Shown here piece by piece: positions 11,375-23,727 of a DNA stretch of 64,000 nucleotides. Origin of the DNA: Ilex aquifolium (lineage: Eukaryota; Streptophyta; Magnoliopsida; Aquifoliales; Aquifoliaceae). The notes below the pieces were generated by a model, which saw only the letters and a list, made by a program, of their open reading frames with translations, had not been told where the DNA came from and ran no database searches. A program made the translations under genes and the position numbers. Every line of letters starts with the position of its first letter. Positions within the stretch are counted from its first letter, which is position 1. The stretch covers positions 8,443,501 to 8,507,500 of the forward strand of contig OX637394.1 of the NCBI GenBank assembly GCA_951799425.1. The letters run 5' to 3'.

Positions 11375-11758
11375 TCTATATAATAAAACATATAGGAAGT
11401 TGAATTTTATCCCCTATACATTTCCTCCCTCCCCCCCCCCCCCAAAAAAAACCATCACTTCACTCATTTCTATCACATGCTCAACCATTTAATATTTGAT
11501 TAATTTATAATTTAACATAATTTTTATTTCAGATATTATCCATACACGATAGTATAGATTTGTTAAAAAAATTTATCGAATTACATATTTTGAGAAATTT
11601 TTGTCAATATCTTTAAGAAAATAATAGGTAAAAATAAATTTTGAATGATTTAATCAAATAAATGAAGGAAACAAAATTATTATTTAATATATTGATATCA
11701 ATTTTTTAGGACTCGAATTTTTTGTTATATCGTGCCTTCAGGCACGGGTTATGACTAG
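11375..11758 (+). mobile_element. Short Helitron-like unit (third 5' end)
   Basis: TCTATATAATAAAACATATAG follows an A at 11374 and resembles the starts at 8075 and 9610; the unit would end at the CTAG of 11755-11758. It holds a C13-A8 tract at 11431-11451. It is either a 384-bp deletion derivative or the far part of Helitron 2. Confidence 0.5.
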
Positions 11759-12007
11759 TATGTATATATTAAAAGATATATAAACAAATAAGATACATCT
11801 CAACACAAATAATTAACTTTTCATCCACTTTCCTTCCTATTTTGGAGGGATTGATTTTGGTGAGTTGGAAGGAAAGTTAATCCATCCACTTTTTTATCCT
11901 TCCTACTTTTCTTCCTTACCAAACATGATATTTTATCTATCCCTCCCACTTTCCATCATTTCAACTTTCTATCCTTCCATTTTTTCATCGTACCAAACGG
12001 AACATAA

Positions 12008-13584
12008 TAGAGCAGTGATTAGCAAATTATTCATCCTCTTATCACAAACAATTTCTTTAACTTAATACATTATACTTTAGACCTAAGCATGGCAGTAGAC
12101 CAAATTTTTAGAAGGCCCTATAATTTTAGGTACATCACTAGCCCACAAAAAAAAACTAAATCCATTAAATTTTAAGCCCTACAAAAAAATCCCAAAAAAT
12201 TAAATTCAATCAAAATTTTTATTGCAATAATTTGGACCTATAATCCAAACCATAACATTAAAAACTTAGAAATTAAAAAAATAAAAAAATACTTAAAAGT
12301 CAACTCATATTTACTCCCACCCACTCTCTCTCTCTCTCTCCGGTAAAAAAAATTTTAAAAAAAGAAGTTGAAATTAAACACTCTCTTCCTCTATGTAGTA
12401 AAAAACAAAAACAAAAGTTGAAATTTCTTTCTCAACAACATTAACACATATTTCTTTTATCTCCCTCTCACATAAAAAATTAAAAATAAATTAATTTTTT
12501 TAAAAAAATAATACTAAAAATAAAAAGACCTCAATTTAATGTTTCCACTTTAGACCTTAAATTGATTTGAGTCACCCTTGGTCCACAGGTAAATTTTAAT
12601 CCTAGCCCTCGTCCCACCCGTGCCTTCACCCCCGCCCCTTTCCAAGCTTAAGCCCAAGCCCAAGCCCAAGCCCAAGTCCAAGTCCAAGCCCAACATAATA
12701 ATCCAACATTTTAAATAATTCAACATAATTATAGAATATCATGACATAATTAAAAACATAAACTCTATATATCACAACCAAGCCAAGTTTCGGTATATTC
12801 TAGTTTTGACAAACTTCACTCAATTAGCACTCCAAAAAAAAAAAAGTGAACATAAAGCATGAAGAGTTTCTATGGACGATGGAAAAAGAAAAAAAAAATG
12901 TATATACCCTCTTTGTTAATTTCCTCCTTGACAGGCTTCTAACCTCAGAATTCCACAAAGAGCGGGGTCATCACTCTTAACTCATCACAATCCTTGTAGG
13001 GTTGAAGCCATCAACTTGCTGATCTCTCCTAGCACATCGCCCCACCGACCCTTCCACGAAATCTAACCTTGTGTGTTATCAATCTTTGACAAAGGAAAAA
13101 AAATTGCTCTACCAGAACAACGGCCGACTGTAGTTAAATAGACAACTGATCCTCCCAATTATCTCTCTTAACGGTTTTACGGCGAATCAAAAAGATAAAA
13201 TTTTGATTTTTTTTAGACCATTTTCAATGGAGATGCATACCCTTATCAACGTGAACTAACAAAACTTACAGCAAACAAAAGTCCTAATTAAGCTAGTCTG
13301 TAGTTGCTAGCTCTTGGTATTCTGCAGCAGCAGTGAAAAGATTTTGATGTGTTAGATCTTTGATAAACATAGTCTTCAGATCATTAGTTAACAAAAAAGG
13401 TTACAGCAAGTTTGAAAAGTGAATACGAACTCGAGATAGATCCTTTTTCTATTGGAAAAATAACTTGAATGCCTTATCAATAAACATTTCTTGCTCACAA
13501 TTGTGACATCAATCATTCAAAGTGTAAATCTCATAGATACAGAAATAGTCAGGAGATAAAATATAGATCGCACCTTGGGTCTTC
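12008..13584. other. Spacer downstream of PTAC16, with a hexanucleotide repeat
   Basis: AT-rich, with a CT run at 12328-12341 and an (AAGCCC)n hexamer block at about 12650-12692. The right part probably holds the PTAC16 3' UTR (transcription runs leftward), but no boundary can be read. No other gene seen. Confidence 0.5.
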
Positions 13585-16383
13585 TTAGTCTTCATCAACA
13601 TAGATGGTTTCTTGCTGAAACAAGCCACCAAAAACCTTCCTCACTTCTTTTTTAGAATCTGTTTGCTTGGCTTCTGATTTGGATTTCAAAGCAGGAGGTT
13701 TTTGGGTTGATTTTTTGAAGAATGCTTTCTGGGCAGGCAAAGTCTGAGCCTTGGCCTGTCCCCTGACTGTGGCAATCCGCACTTTAGGTTCCTCAGTAGG
13801 CTTTTGAACAGCTGATGAAAGCTGTGAGCTGAATTTTTCCCAAGACAGCCCTAAACTTATGCCTTTTGCTTTGTCCACGAGGTTCTCAACCGAAGTTCCT
13901 GCAGCAGCTGCCTTTTCTTGGGCTTTTTCGGCAAGATTAGCAGCCCAAACTTCTTGCTCTTCAAGTTTTTTTACCTCTTCTTCAAGCTTCTTTGTTGCTT
14001 TGGCTGCTTCACGAGCACTCTCAGTAGCTTTTATAGCTTCTTCCTCAGCTTTTGCCTTTGCAAGAGCTTCTGCAAAAGCCTTTCTTCTTCCATCCTCAGG
14101 AATGGCACTAAAAGCAATTTAATACTCACCCAATTAAACTGTGTTCTGTTTACAAGCAAGGGGCAAATGGGTTTTCATTTTCATATATATGTCAAAGTTT
14201 ATTTCTGCACCTACTGTAGGAATTTATTATTAAAAAACTGTGACAGAAATGTAATTACCTGAAAAGTTCATCTAGAGACCTTGAGGGTGCTGATGGATCA
14301 GTACACACTTCCACAACCTGGATACAGGAAAGAGAAATAGAAATGTTGGCTTAAGTGGTGAATTAATAGCAATTCACAAGTCGATCCATGATGAAAAAAA
14401 CTAACATAGGAGCAATTAAGCATTTGACCTCTAACCCTAGTATCTTCATTAGAGTTCTGTTATATGTTTTCTAATTTCTCTCCATCTTCCATAGATTGTT
14501 CACAGATATAATATACAAAAGAAATACACTTAAACCTTTTTCACATTGGATCATGCTTCAACCAAGTACAAAAAACTTAAGAGAATCTTTCAAAACCTAT
14601 GCATGACTCCACCATGGGGGTAGCAAGTTTTTTTATTCTTCATACTCTTGAAACATACCTTGTTTTCTGCCACTTCAGTGTTGGAGAAAACATCTGCCAC
14701 CAGAGAAGCTATCTGCAACTTTGCAACCTAATTTTTCAGAAAATAGGAGATATAAGAGTAAGACAAAGAATGTCACATCATCTAGTACACAACTTTAATA
14801 GCTATTCATATGTAGCTGCTCGGTGAATCCAGTATAGCAGTAATGTTTCCCGAAATTAAAAGCTTCTAAGACGTTATACAATGAAAAAAGAAATAATTGC
14901 ATACATTACTTTGTAGTCGTTTGCACCAGCATTTCCTTCGGCTGTCACGACAACATTGTAAGAACTCTCGGGAGAGAAATCCTCTGTTAACTTGGTCTTT
15001 ATGAGTGTGTAGCTAACATCCGTCTCAACTAACTTTTGCAAAAACTCTGACAATGTTAATGGTTGTGATCGCGAAAACAGATTGTTAAAGAATGACGAGA
15101 GACCATCCAATACATTGTAGGTTGAGGAAGTCATCAATGTTCCATCATAGACAATGGCCACATGGCCAACACCAGCCAATTGAGCAGCTTGTATTACTTG
15201 TAGGGCGTCTGATGTGGTGACCTCAGTTGTCGGACCATTTTCTGCTGGACCAATAGTAACTACGACTTTGCTAGCGTTCCCAATCGCTTTTGCAATTGAT
15301 TCAGCATTTTGAAATGTGGACTCAACGGCATTGAGTCGTCTTGATTCTTCATTAGAGATTATCTGCAGCGGTGATGCAGCACGATAAGAAAAATCAGAAG
15401 TAGTTCAACAAACCAAAATATTCGCCTCCCAAGTCACAAACTAGAGGCTCATTTCTATTGTGTGCCAGTAGGTGAAGGAAAAATCAAGATTAAGTTGCAA
15501 ACTCCAAGTTTGAATAGCTCAATTCGGCTCTTCCGTTGCACCCACTCCCATCACAAAAATGGCAATAGACCATGAAATTCTGGAGTAAAATTTACTCCAC
15601 CAGCTGGGATTTTTATGTCTATATGCAATGTAGCAATTCCACTCCTTTACCAGTTACCTCTGCTCACATTTTCTACTATACCCAATGACCAACTTGGTAT
15701 GCAGAAAGGGTTAATATGATGTGTGTTTGCTAAATAATATTCCATGCAGCCAAACTTTCTGTTTTCGAAACAGATTGAAAGAGGAAGAGACAATAATTAA
15801 TTTCTACTTTTGCACACTGTCTTGAAGCATATGCTTTATTAATTCCATCGTATAAAATCTAGAAGTACCGACATTTCACAGATTGAGGCTATGTAAGTGA
15901 CTCAACATTTCATCGGCTGAAGAAGCTAACCTTGTATTCGGCAGCAAGACGAGCTAGCTCCTGCGCCGCACTGATGTCTGGGACACCGGCTCGAATGCTG
16001 AAACCTTCACGCAGAAGTGCCTGCGCAATGCGAATTCCAGCCTGCCCAGTTGCACCAGCAACAAACACCGTTCGTGGGTCTTTACGCCTCCGGTTAAACG
16101 TCAAGGCCGAAGATGGGTTAGTCCCAACTCCAACTGGGATCAAAGATTTCACGTCCGGTAACTTCCCAAAGTCGAACCGAAATGGTTTGGAATTGCCTGA
16201 AATCTCCTCTTGACTTTCTTCAGAGGATGATCCTGAGTTGTTCGACTGTTTGCCTAGCTGAAAGGGTGGGAATGGTCCAGCCTTCTTGGCAAACACTGTG
16301 AATACTCTTGGGTTCTTGAGAGAGAGTCTTGAATTGGGTGTGGTGGTTAAGAGGAATGAATTGGAAGTGAGAGTTGGAGCCAT
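13585..16383 (-). CDS. PTAC16: Plastid transcriptionally active chromosome protein 16 (PTAC16)
   Basis: Five exons on the minus strand: 16383-15931, 15362-14910, 14727-14659, 14317-14259, 14107-13585. All junctions are GT-AG, and the joined frame is 518 codons; Arabidopsis PTAC16 is about 510. Residues 1-65 are Ser/Thr-rich, like a plastid transit peptide. DFGKLPDVKSLIPVG follows, then a Rossmann fold with GATGQAG at 110-116. Exon 2 carries VSHVAIVYDG-type and YNVLDG motifs and LIKTKLTEDFSPE. Exon 5 begins with the IPEDGRRK motif, then a charged coiled coil rich in Ala/Glu/Lys, and ends EVRKVFGGLFQQETIYVDED, the family's hallmark C-terminus. PTAC16 belongs to the plastid chromosome-associated proteome and is found on thylakoids; no enzyme activity is established for it. 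The start is the only ATG giving the transit peptide. Confidence 0.95.
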
Positions 16384-17698
16384 GAATGGATGAAAGATAC
16401 AACAATTTTTTTTGCAGGCTCTCTGGCTGGATTGAGCTATTTTGAGCTTCCAATTCTCAAAATCACCATTGGGAATGAACTGCTAGTAAGCATATCTGTG
16501 AGTTGGATGTGGAAAGAATGGTTCATTTTCCTCTGAACTTTGTTTGGATAAAGAACAATGAGGAAATACCCAGCCAGATTGAGCCACGTACGTAGATTTT
16601 ATCTACAACAGAAAAATAGACACCATACATTTTCTGTGTACAACTGACCAGAAAATCAAAATGTGCCCAATTGGATTTGGCACAATCTTTTTTTTTTTTC
16701 TTTTCTTTTCTTTCTTTTCGATCTAATAAAGATGTTTGCAGCAGTTTATATGCACTTTGATTAATCCTTTTATCCATTTGTCTAATGATGTACCAACAAT
16801 TATTATAGAATTCCACTACTTCACCTACTTATTCGATTAATGTCGTTGTGTGGTATTGAGTTGGATGGACAAGGATTAAAAAAAAAAAGAGGCAAACTTA
16901 TTCGATCAATGTCGATCATATAAATACCCTTTAATAACGTTAGACCCTAAGGATTATTAGTCATTATAATGAGCTCCTCGAGTCTGATAAATAACATTAT
17001 CATTCCAGAAATTTGGGTTGTGTAACACTAGTTCATCGTTATTGTTTAAATATGGAATTTTATTTTTTACAAAAAATGTCAAATTGTCCATATGGACTTG
17101 TTACCATACAAGCCAAAATGCAACCAAAATTGAATTTTCATCAAAACTCGGGGTGTTTGTTTCACCGGATAAAAGAATTTGGTTGGAAAAAAGATAGTTT
17201 CAAAAATCGTAGTAATTGAAGTCTTTGCCAGTAGTGGAAAAAAAAAAGAGAAAATTGTGAAAAAGTGCACCATAAACTACTTATTTGTGAGAAAATACCT
17301 TAATATAAATCTTCTGTGTATAAGTCTTTTTTTGTATAAATATTTTGTGAACAGATACATTTTGATTTTTTTTTAATATTTTATTTACGTAAAAGCCTTT
17401 TTCCATTATTCGTGGAAGTTAAGTTAGACAGTTAGTTGTGAGATTCAGTTTCTTACTTTATTGGGACAATTTTTTTATTTTTTGATTCTATTTTAATGGC
17501 TAAGTGGTTTTCTAAATTAAAAAATAATTAACCGTTTGAATTTTGAAAGAATTCATTAGTTTTAAAAAGATTTTCTATTCACCGTTAATATCTCTCTCCC
17601 TATTTCTCTATCTCTCTCCCTCTATGTTCTCTTTTCCATCGTTATTCTCATCTCCCTATTCTCTCTTTCCCCTCTTTATTTTCTCTCTCTATTTATGC
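16384..17698. other. PTAC16 upstream region and AT-rich spacer
   Basis: The first several hundred bases upstream of the PTAC16 start must hold its promoter, but no motif is decisive. A T-rich/C-rich tract lies at 16689-16720. No gene seen. Confidence 0.5.
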
Positions 17699-18151
17699 AA
17701 TGTTACATTTTAGTCACATTGTGTGATACCCACCAAGTGCAAAACACTGCATATGATGTTTATTTTGTTGTGTAACATTGGAGTCGCACTTTTGATGCCC
17801 ACACCATAAAAAAATAATGCATATGATATGTAGTTGCATTGTGACATTAAATTCACATTGTGATACTCACCATGTGTTTTTGAATCTTTATGTGAGTCAC
17901 AGTGATACTATCCATGTGTAGACCCATGTATATGATATCTATATGTAGTGTGACATTAATGCTACATTTGTGATATCCACTGTGTGACCCACAAACAATG
18001 TGACATTGGCGTCATAGTATATGTGTCACGATTTTTTTATCACAAAAACATATATATATATATACAGAGAGAGAGAGAGAGAAACATAATTTTTATCTTA
18101 GAAAGTATTTAAAATTAAAAAATTTTGATTTTGTGTTAGCTTTATTTTGGT

Positions 18152-18220
<69 letters not shown>

Positions 18221-18222
18221 AC
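17699..18222. repeat. Degenerate tandem repeats followed by compound microsatellites
   Basis: From 17699 to about 18025 the phrases 'gtgacatt...gtcaca', 'gatacccacc' and 'catatgatat' recur four to five times at roughly 80-90 bp spacing. Then come (TA)n(GA)n at 18051-18083 and (TA)n(TG)n(GA)n at about 18155-18220. These are simple-sequence tracts with no coding content. Confidence 0.65.
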
Positions 18223-18342
18223 GAAATAGGTCTAATATAAAAAAATCCTAAATTTTAAGAATTTTAGAAAGAATTGGAAAAATTTTCAAATTTTCAAATT
18301 TAAAATTTATTTAAGTTTTGAATTTAGTTATATATGTGTGTA

Positions 18343-19153
18343 TATTTATAATATAGTAGCTAGATTTCTTTGTCTTTAGCTTTTCGCGGCTCAAACTACT
18401 TGACGATTATTGATCCAATGGTCCTAATGCAAAATTTCCTCCCCCAATTTTTGAACAAGACTTTCATTCCTTCCACAATTCTAAGACTCATATCTCTCTT
18501 ATAACTTTATCACTCTCTATCTCATAGTTTATAGGTTTAAAATAAAAGTGTTAATTGAGTCGAACTTAAATTCAATTCTCGGTTTGACGTAATTATGATT
18601 AAGACTCGAATTGAGCCGAATTTGACTGTCAAGTATAAAATATAAATTCTTACTTAAACTTAAATTCGATTAAATTTTACGAATATTTAAATTGAACTGA
18701 AATGAAAATTGATCTTAATTTTTCAACAAATTTTTTTATATTTACGAGAATTCGCATGAAACTTTTAGATGTTTTCCTCACAAAAGTTACACAACTCACA
18801 TTGGAAAAATAGTGCAGAGATAATATTATGAACTTTAGGTAGAAACCTGTAGAAAAACAAATAGTTATAATTGTTTTAAATTTGAGATAAAATTTATTAA
18901 AAATGTTAAAATAGTTGATGTTTGAAATATAATAATTATATTTTTTCAGATTTTTGAATTAATATGTTGCAGTAGTTGTAATGTGACTTTCAATATATAA
19001 AAGTTTAATTGTATATGTTTTGCATACGGGTTGAACAATATCAATTTGATCGTTGTATTGTTGAAATTGTATTATACATTGTCTTTATTTATGAATAAAT
19101 ATTTACAATTTTTTACGAGTAACATAGTGTCTTCAGGAACAGATAATTACTAG
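18343..19153 (+). mobile_element. Decayed Helitron copy
   Basis: The right 280 bp align with the right end of Helitron 1 (shared 'ttttacgagtaaca', 'cttcagg' and terminal CTAG at 19150-19153). The terminal hairpin has lost pairing: tagtgtcttcaggaaca against cgtgccttcaggcacg in the intact copy. The left end is only approximate, near ataatatagtagctag. It is older than the copies at 8-12 kb. Confidence 0.65.
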
Positions 19154-19478
19154 TACATATATATGAGATATAAAGAGAGAGAAAGAGAAAGAGTTCTAAA
19201 GAAAACTCCAAAATTTAAGAGTTTTAATTTTCAAATTAATTAGTTTCCTTATCTGATTTTTTCAATAGTGATGTGATGATGGTTAGGGATACTTCGGTCA
19301 TTCTACTCCAAAATGTATTTTTTGTCAAATATTTTTAAATTTTATATTTAAAGTCAAATAAGTTATAAAAAGTGTACCGATTTTCAAAAAATCAAAAAAA
19401 AAAAAAAGTGTACAAAATTACTATAATGGCCGAAACATGTAGATTCTTAAGATATTTGCCCCTCTTGGCATAACATTT

Positions 19479-20113
19479 GGGGAGAATTATACTGAGATCC
19501 CTTAAAATTTGTCATTTAATCACTTAGATCACTTGATATTTAAAATATTACATACAGACCCTCTGAGATTTGTATACGCGTAGCACTTAGACCCCTACTG
19601 ACAATATTCGCTAATATATCTGTTAGTAAGTTGCACCCAGACTTCTAAAATTTATATTCGTATAATATTTAGACCCCTCAAATTTAAAATATTATACTTA
19701 GAAAAAAAATACTCTAATCAAAGATAAAATATCAAACATTTTAAATTTTACAATCAAAATTCATGTTCTATTACGTCATTTATTCAAATAAAATTAAAAT
19801 TAAAAATCTAATTTATTCTTTAAAAAATTATAATTAGTATACAATTATACTATCTATTGGAATAAAACTAAAAAATCAAATAAGGGGTCAAACTATAATG
19901 AACACAATATCTTTTATCTGTAAGTATTACACAATTACAAATTTTAGGAGGTCTGTGTATAATTTACTAATGGATATACTAACGGACATTGACGGGAGGA
20001 GTCTAAGTGTTATGCTCGTATAAACCCTAGGAGTTCTGTGTGTAATATTTCAAATATTAGGGAGTCTAAATAATTAAGTAAAAAACTTTAAAGGGTTTAA
20101 ATGTAATTCTTCC
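19479..20113. mobile_element. TIR element with long inverted repeats (635 bp)
   Basis: Left arm GGGGAGAATTATACTGAGAT; right arm on the minus strand GGAAGAATTACATTTAAACC. The arms stay alike for about 150 bp ('aaatattaca', 'cacttagac', 'cgttagtatatc'-like). Flanks are TAACATTT at 19471-19478 and TAACATTT at 20114-20121. An 8-bp duplication points to hAT, long arms point to a MULE with one degraded base; I cannot decide between them. Confidence 0.7.
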
Positions 20114-20845
20114 TAACATTTTTGGTAAAATACAACCACAACCTGAGAGGCATTAATGCATCACATGGGTCCAATTGGTGGAGTCCACATAGTCCATCTC
20201 TTGTACTCCAAACCAGGGATTGGTTAGCCAAAAATGACAAGATACATAGTTGATCAGATTGGAAAGGGTTAGATGAAAAATTATTATCCTATCCTATCCA
20301 AGGTTTTTTGCCAAACAAGCCCTACAGAAATATAATTTCTCTCATCCCCCCCCCCTCCTTCTCTCTCTCCCCACATAAAGCCTAGTTGCAATCATTACCC
20401 CAAAAACTCAAAAAAAATATTCGATGCAACGATTGAATCATGTCAGTTGATAATGATGGATTTAAGCCTGAGTTGCAAACAAGGAGCCTAAAATACTCAG
20501 TGGGCCCGTTAAAGAACAACTCAAATGGCCCATCTGCATAGCGTCCGCCGTATCATGGGACTGGGCCACAACTCAGGGCCATGGAAGATCAGGATCATCC
20601 AATTCGGGATATATATCAGCTCGGTCCTAGCAAGTTCAACGACGGGTACCTGCTCGGGAATAAGGAGCTCGACATAGGACAAGTCTCAAGTAACCCCGCT
20701 CGCGCCACGTGGCCAGGAGACAGATGGACAATGTCTAATGACTCTAACGAACAAATATTCGCTGATAAATGGAATATCGCATACATTCCATTTCAAATAT
20801 CGTGGGCACGGAGAGACGTCAAGCTGGTAGACTCCGTTGCAGAAC

Positions 20846-23727
20846 TGTAACACCCCAAAATCCGGGGGTCCGTTGATTACCCATCAACCCGCGGAATACC
20901 TGTAGATACCTAGTATCTCGATATCACATTGTTATGCCCCATTTATCGGGGTCCATAACTTAACGAAATTTGGGCAGAGTCTCCTTTGTATGGGGAGCTC
21001 TACCCAATACCCAACCTGTGCAATACACAATTACCAGACCCATCCGAGGTCAAATATAAAGCAATGGCCGCACCGGGTCCATGTATAAGTAAACATTGGC
21101 CACACTGGGTCCAATTAACCATACTTAAATCAAAACATGAAAGACTAATCTAACAATAGTCTTTATAAGTTCTATTACAATTATTTTACGCATTACATGC
21201 CCCAAAATATAGTTTCTAACATGTAATTACACAAAACATTAAGTAAAGCCACATGCGGCTTTCTTCAAGCATGAGGGTCCAAAATGGAGCCATCCGCCGG
21301 TGTATCTCTCCCACCTGAAATGTGTTCCCGTATAGGGTGAGCCAACGCCCAGTAGAGTATTTCCTACAGAGGCTACTCCTCAACCTATATGCATATGAAA
21401 TGTTCACATGCAACATTCATAAATCCGTAACCATTCCATCAAATAATATACAATTAAATGATGTAATGCTATAATGTCATGCCATGAATGAGGTGAGACC
21501 CACCCATGTGCACTCAACCCGAGTCCACTCTGACTCCCTTTACATGTCAATGCCATGTATGTGAAACCGGGCTACCTAAGCCCCATGAAATGAGATGAGA
21601 CTCATGTACTCAACCCGAGCCCTCCCTGGCTCCTCAACACAATGCTAATGCCAACGTGTTTGATGTATCATAAAATGAGATGTGACTCATTTACGCACTC
21701 ACCCCGAGCCCTTTCCAGCTCGACAACACAATGCAAATGCCAATGTGTACGACATACCATGAGTGAAATGAGACTCAATCATGTAACACACCCCGAGCCT
21801 CCACCATTGGTATTACTCACCCAATAACTAATTTAAGAAAATATCCGGGTCTTTCTTTGGGGTGGGCGTTTATGGACTTCCACCAACGGAACCCAACCGA
21901 CACGGGATTTATGAACTCTTTCCACCAACGGTGCCGCGTACACCAACACACTTTATGGGCTCTTATACCAACGGAAGTGCGTATCCGAAACACCGGGCCT
22001 TGCACCCGAGAGGTCGTCTTGCCCCTTCTTGCTAACCCCGACCCAATCTTTTTCTTCTTTTTCATGCAACCATGCGACTCAGTTGAATAATCAATCCAAC
22101 TTTCCCGAGCCCATCCACCAACCACCAAGCATGATGATTGATATATGCAACTACCCCCCCACACTCATGCAAGTTTCCCACGAATGTGACATCACCTTAT
22201 GCCCAATATGTCATGAATGCCAATGAGCAATTTATCTCCATATTAGACTTCCATAATACCACATAGCTTGTGGTACAAACACCCATGCACAAACATCCCC
22301 ATGACACAATGTCCATGTATGCGATGTTCCCGTGCCATGCAATGTAATGAATCATTACATCAATAATTCAATATTCAATATGCAATGTATGCCACATGAA
22401 CTACTCCAATTCATTTCATCAAATCCCATGACAATTTACATCATAAGCATGTAATTCTCACAATCTTTCACCATGCCAATATATATTAAAATCATATATC
22501 AACAATCACAAATTTTCATGTAGCTCATATCATAAACATATAACTTAATTTTATCACAATTTCAAGTATGTTATTTCAATTTTATTAAAATAACCATTTC
22601 CACAAACTTAGGCATTTTGTTGAACACATTCAAGGCAAACAATTATGGTAGCACATATCATGCCCAACTTTCATATAATTCAAGAAATTTCAATAGACAA
22701 TTTCTACATAACAATTTAGGATAAAATTATTTTACCTAAATTCCACAAAAAAGACAAGTGTAATTTTCTAACAACCTACTCATTTTCTTCATTATTCCAT
22801 AACTATATACATATAAATATGTATACATATCTATATATATACCAAGCCATAATCATAGGCATTCTAGGTAAGAAATCAACCCAAGTAGGAGAACCCCTAC
22901 CTCTTGTAGCGTGAGAATCCCGTAGGAAGCTCCCAAGACCCGAAAACCCAACTCGAAGCTTGATTTTTCCAAATCCCGATTTTTCACCTTCGGTGAAAAT
23001 CTTCATTTTTGGTACCCACGCGTAGCCCTCGTCGACGTGATCACTTCTCCCTTCTAGCTCGACGGAATCCGAGCAAAGAAATACAACTCGAATCTTGATT
23101 TTCGTACACCCCCACCCGTTCACCTTCGGTGAAACTTGTTGTTTTTGGTACCCACGCGTAGCCCTCGTCGCGTAGATGAACTTTGCCTTGTGAATCGACG
23201 AATTCCGACGGACGGAACTTCCGGAATCGGAGCGGGAAGATTGGATTTTCTCTTTTTCTTTCTCTCCTTCAACTCCAACGTTTCCCACTGGTTTTCAGCA
23301 GAGAAATCTCCTGAAAATGAGATATTTCCCCCTTTTTATAATTTTAAAGACTTGGCCCGAGTCGCGCCACGTGTCCCCCACTTGTCCGGGTCCGTTTTTG
23401 CCCCGAAACGATTAATTTCGTCCCGGTTTAAGTTCAAATTAATTTTATTTGAACTTTCATCTAATTCTAAGGAAATTTTATAATTTTAATAAAAAAATCG
23501 TTTTTGGGGGTCACTGGACACCAATCACCTCGAAAAACGTGAAAAACCCAACTATCTCGGAATTCGGCGAAATTTGACAGGGTTACTCGGTTTCGCGAGA
23601 GGAATCTAACTCGAACTCCGTTTGCTCATCCGAGGTCTAGAACATGATTATTTCAAATACGCATAAGGGTGGAGAATTACCATTTTGCCCTTTTTTAGAA
23701 AAAGTTCAAATTTTCCCGGGTTTTACA
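20846..23727 (+). mobile_element. Large solo LTR (2882 bp) nested in another solo LTR
   Basis: Starts TGTAACACCCC and ends GGGTTTTACA, the end style of long-LTR gypsy elements in plants. Flanks are agaac at 20841-20845 and agaac at 23728-23732, a perfect 5-bp duplication. No PBS, polypurine tract or coding frame adjoins either end inside the block, so it is best read as a single LTR. It contains its own direct repeats (see 21480-21800 and 22970-23170). Open frames in it are short and match nothing. Confidence 0.82.
21480..21800. repeat. Internal repeats of about 95-100 bp in the large LTR
   Basis: Three to four units share 'atgagatgagactca', 'caccccgagcc' and 'caacacaatgc(a/t)aatgcca'. A second pair of copies around 22970-23170 shares 'caccttcggtgaaa' and 'ggtacccacgcgtagccctc'. 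Confidence 0.6.

Larger units (their letters stand above)
9610..11758 (+). mobile_element. Helitron 2, head-to-tail with Helitron 1; ends in hairpin plus CTAG
   Basis: Begins TATATATAATAAAGTAG directly after the CTAG of Helitron 1 and ends at 11758 with the same CGTGCC/GGCACG hairpin and CTAG, followed by host T. Its left end is homologous to Helitron 1. A TIR element (10157-11360) lies inside it, and a third Helitron-like 5' end occurs at 11375, so the right-hand end may belong to that shorter unit rather than to the element that begins at 9610. Confidence 0.65.
7787..12004. mobile_element. TAA-flanked TIR element (MITE-like), split by nested insertions
   Basis: Left end TGCACCGTTTGGTA; right end TACCAAACGGAACA. 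Flanks are taa at 7784-7786 and taa at 12005-12007. A second copy at 56931-57589 has the same ends, the same TAA flanks and the same interior. The left half here (7787-8074) and the right half (11759-12004) together equal one element of about 534 bp; the 3684 bp between are Helitron material. A 3-bp TAA duplication suits PIF/Harbinger-type (Tourist-like) MITEs, but the superfamily is inferred from the duplication alone. Confidence 0.85.

Noticed and set aside
15910-15930. Extension of PTAC16 exon 1 to the residues VSFFSR
   Set aside because: These codons lie after a clear GT donor; using the donor restores the conserved family sequence in exon 2.
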